The position numbers and the translations under genes were made by a program. Of a stretch of 15,802 bases of DNA, positions 15,112-15,802 are shown piece after piece; position 1 is the first letter of the stretch; each line of letters starts with the position of its first letter. Under the pieces are notes generated by a model. That model was not told where the DNA came from. It worked only from the letters and a program-made list of their open reading frames with translations, and did not search any database. The DNA is from Gp6-AA40 sp035649395 (GTDB lineage Bacteria; Acidobacteriota; Vicinamibacteria; Vicinamibacterales; UBA2999), in NCBI GenBank assembly GCA_035649395.1, contig DASRJR010000442.1, positions 1-15,802 on the forward strand, given 5' to 3'.

Positions 15112-15802
15112 ATGTCGTTCGAACGCAACAGAGCAGGCCCCAGGCCCCAGGCCTCAGGGCCCAGTGAAGGGCATGCTCGAAGGCCTGTGGACGATCTGGG
15201 GCCTGAGGCCTGGGCCCTAGGGCCTCAAGGGTTGCGCCCGTCCTGGGTGCCCAGTGGCATTGACGCCCATTCGACTCGCTGCGCTCGCTCAGGGCAAGTC
15301 GGCCGGCGCCGGGCGCTGGTCGGGCTCTCGGGCATTCTGATCGCCACGCTCGGTGGCGAGCGCGCGTGGGCACAGGCGTCGCGGAGTTGTGTGTTGACGC
15401 CTGATGCCGGCGAGGGTCCGTTCTATCTCGACCCGAAGCTGATTCGTTCGGACATCACGTCGGGACAGCCGGGCGCGCCGCTCGATCTCGCGTTGCAGGT
15501 CGTACGCGCCGGGGATTGCGCCACGCTCGCCAACGCGCGTGTGGACGTGTGGCATGCCGACGCGCTCGGTCTCTACTCAGGCTATTCGCAGCAATCGGGT
15601 GTTGGCGGTGTGTCGCCGACGCTCGCGGTCGGGAAGCAGTATCTGAGGGGCACGCAGTTCACAGACGCCAGCGGGAACGTGCGATTCCGTACCATCTTCC
15701 CGAGTTGGTACGGCGGACGGACGCCGCACGTGCACTTCAAGGTCTTCCTCGCTAACAAAGAAGTGGTTGCGAGCCAGGTCTTCTTCCCCGACGCGATCAC
15801 CA
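15112..15802 (+). CDS. Intradiol ring-cleavage dioxygenase with repeat-derived N-terminal extension (partial, runs off the window)
   Basis: The first 230 codons are present and open to the window end. The start at 15112 is chosen because GAGG lies 7 nt upstream and the previous stop is 9 nt away; the frame stays open through two repeats before the recognisable protein. From residue 65 comes 'RRRALVGLSGILIATLGGERAWAQA', a possible Tat-like or Sec signal, then 'GEGPFYLDPKLIRSDITSG', 'VDVWHADALGLYSGY', 'KQYLRGTQFTDASGNVRF' and 'WYGGRTPHVHFKVF'. Likely Fe(III) ligands are Y155, Y200, H206 and H208, all present. The family cleaves catechol-type rings between the hydroxyls using O2. Whether this exported-looking member uses catechol, protocatechuate or another diol cannot be told. 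Residues about 8-63 derive mostly from repeats and would push the signal far from the N-terminus. A later start such as GTG 15247 lacks a ribosome site. Confidence 0.92.
   Translation, partial: MSFERNRAGPRPQASGPSEGHARRPVDDLGPEAWALGPQGLRPSWVPSGIDAHSTRCARSGQVGRRRALVGLSGILIATLGGERAWAQASRSCVLTPDAGEGPFYLDPKLIRSDITSGQPGAPLDLALQVVRAGDCATLANARVDVWHADALGLYSGYSQQSGVGGVSPTLAVGKQYLRGTQFTDASGNVRFRTIFPSWYGGRTPHVHFKVFLANKEVVASQVFFPDAIT
15135..15225. repeat. Large inverted repeat of heptamer type, copy C, inside the dioxygenase 5' coding region
   Basis: Left arm 15135-15163 (7-nt steps aggcccc, aggcccc, aggcctc, agggccc) pairs with right arm 15197-15225 at 26 of 29 positions around a 33-nt loop. The right arm shares 19 nt exactly (15200-15218) with copy A at 515-533. 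The element is read through in frame by the dioxygenase gene. Confidence 0.85.
15273..15300. repeat. 28-nt hairpin (REP-like) element, copy 2
   Basis: GACTCGC (15273-15279) and GCAAGTC (15294-15300) flank the loop tgcgctcgctcagg. It matches the GH15 copy at 24 of 28 positions. One stem pair differs in a compensating way (G-C in copy 1, A-T here), and one pair is mismatched. It lies within the dioxygenase leader, upstream of the signal-like segment. Confidence 0.75.

Overview
The window reads as a high-GC chromosomal segment from an acidobacterium, most likely class Vicinamibacteria. This is an inference from gene families: two ADOP-type duplicated orphan permeases, one behind a PadR regulator; a DUF6152 protein; two exported proteins of the 'DGRPH / WEGD.LVV' type common in that group; and degenerate heptamer repeats. 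No RNA gene, CRISPR array or transposase was seen.

Layout. (1) 17-984, plus: an SgcJ/EcaC-type SnoaL-fold protein and a VOC (glyoxalase-fold) protein, essentially abutting. (2) 995-4653, minus: an exported alpha/beta-hydrolase with a TPR-like tail, preceded by a GH15 glucoamylase/trehalase-like enzyme. (3) 4727-7733, plus: a perfect palindromic operator, a PadR repressor and a canonical ADOP permease in one tight operon. (4) 7740-8543, minus: an exported PDZ-domain protein. (5) 8705-12571, plus: a complete ADOP permease continued in frame into a GAF domain, a coiled coil and a SpoIIE/RsbU-type PP2C phosphatase. (6) 12680-13877, minus: a two-gene unit with a 'WEGD' exported protein followed by a DUF6152 protein. 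(7) 13893-15802, plus: a divergent control region, a second 'WEGD' protein and, 9 nt later, an intradiol ring-cleavage dioxygenase cut by the window end.

The most unusual object is the 1,288-residue permease-GAF-phosphatase fusion. Its domain order suggests a membrane protein in which an FtsX/MacB-type permease acts as a sensor or mechanical transducer, with a cytoplasmic phosphatase output of the partner-switching (RsbU-like) kind. No anti-sigma factor, STAS protein or ABC ATPase gene lies in the window, so the circuit is inference.

A second theme is repeats invading gene ends. Degenerate 7-nt arrays with inverted arms form the C-terminus of the first gene, fill the gap after the fusion gene, and sit inside the 5' end of the dioxygenase reading frame. 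A separate 28-nt hairpin element occurs twice, once in frame inside the GH15 gene and once in the dioxygenase leader. The 13878-14013 divergent region carries a 36-bp near-perfect palindrome beside a consensus -10 box and a second strong inverted repeat.
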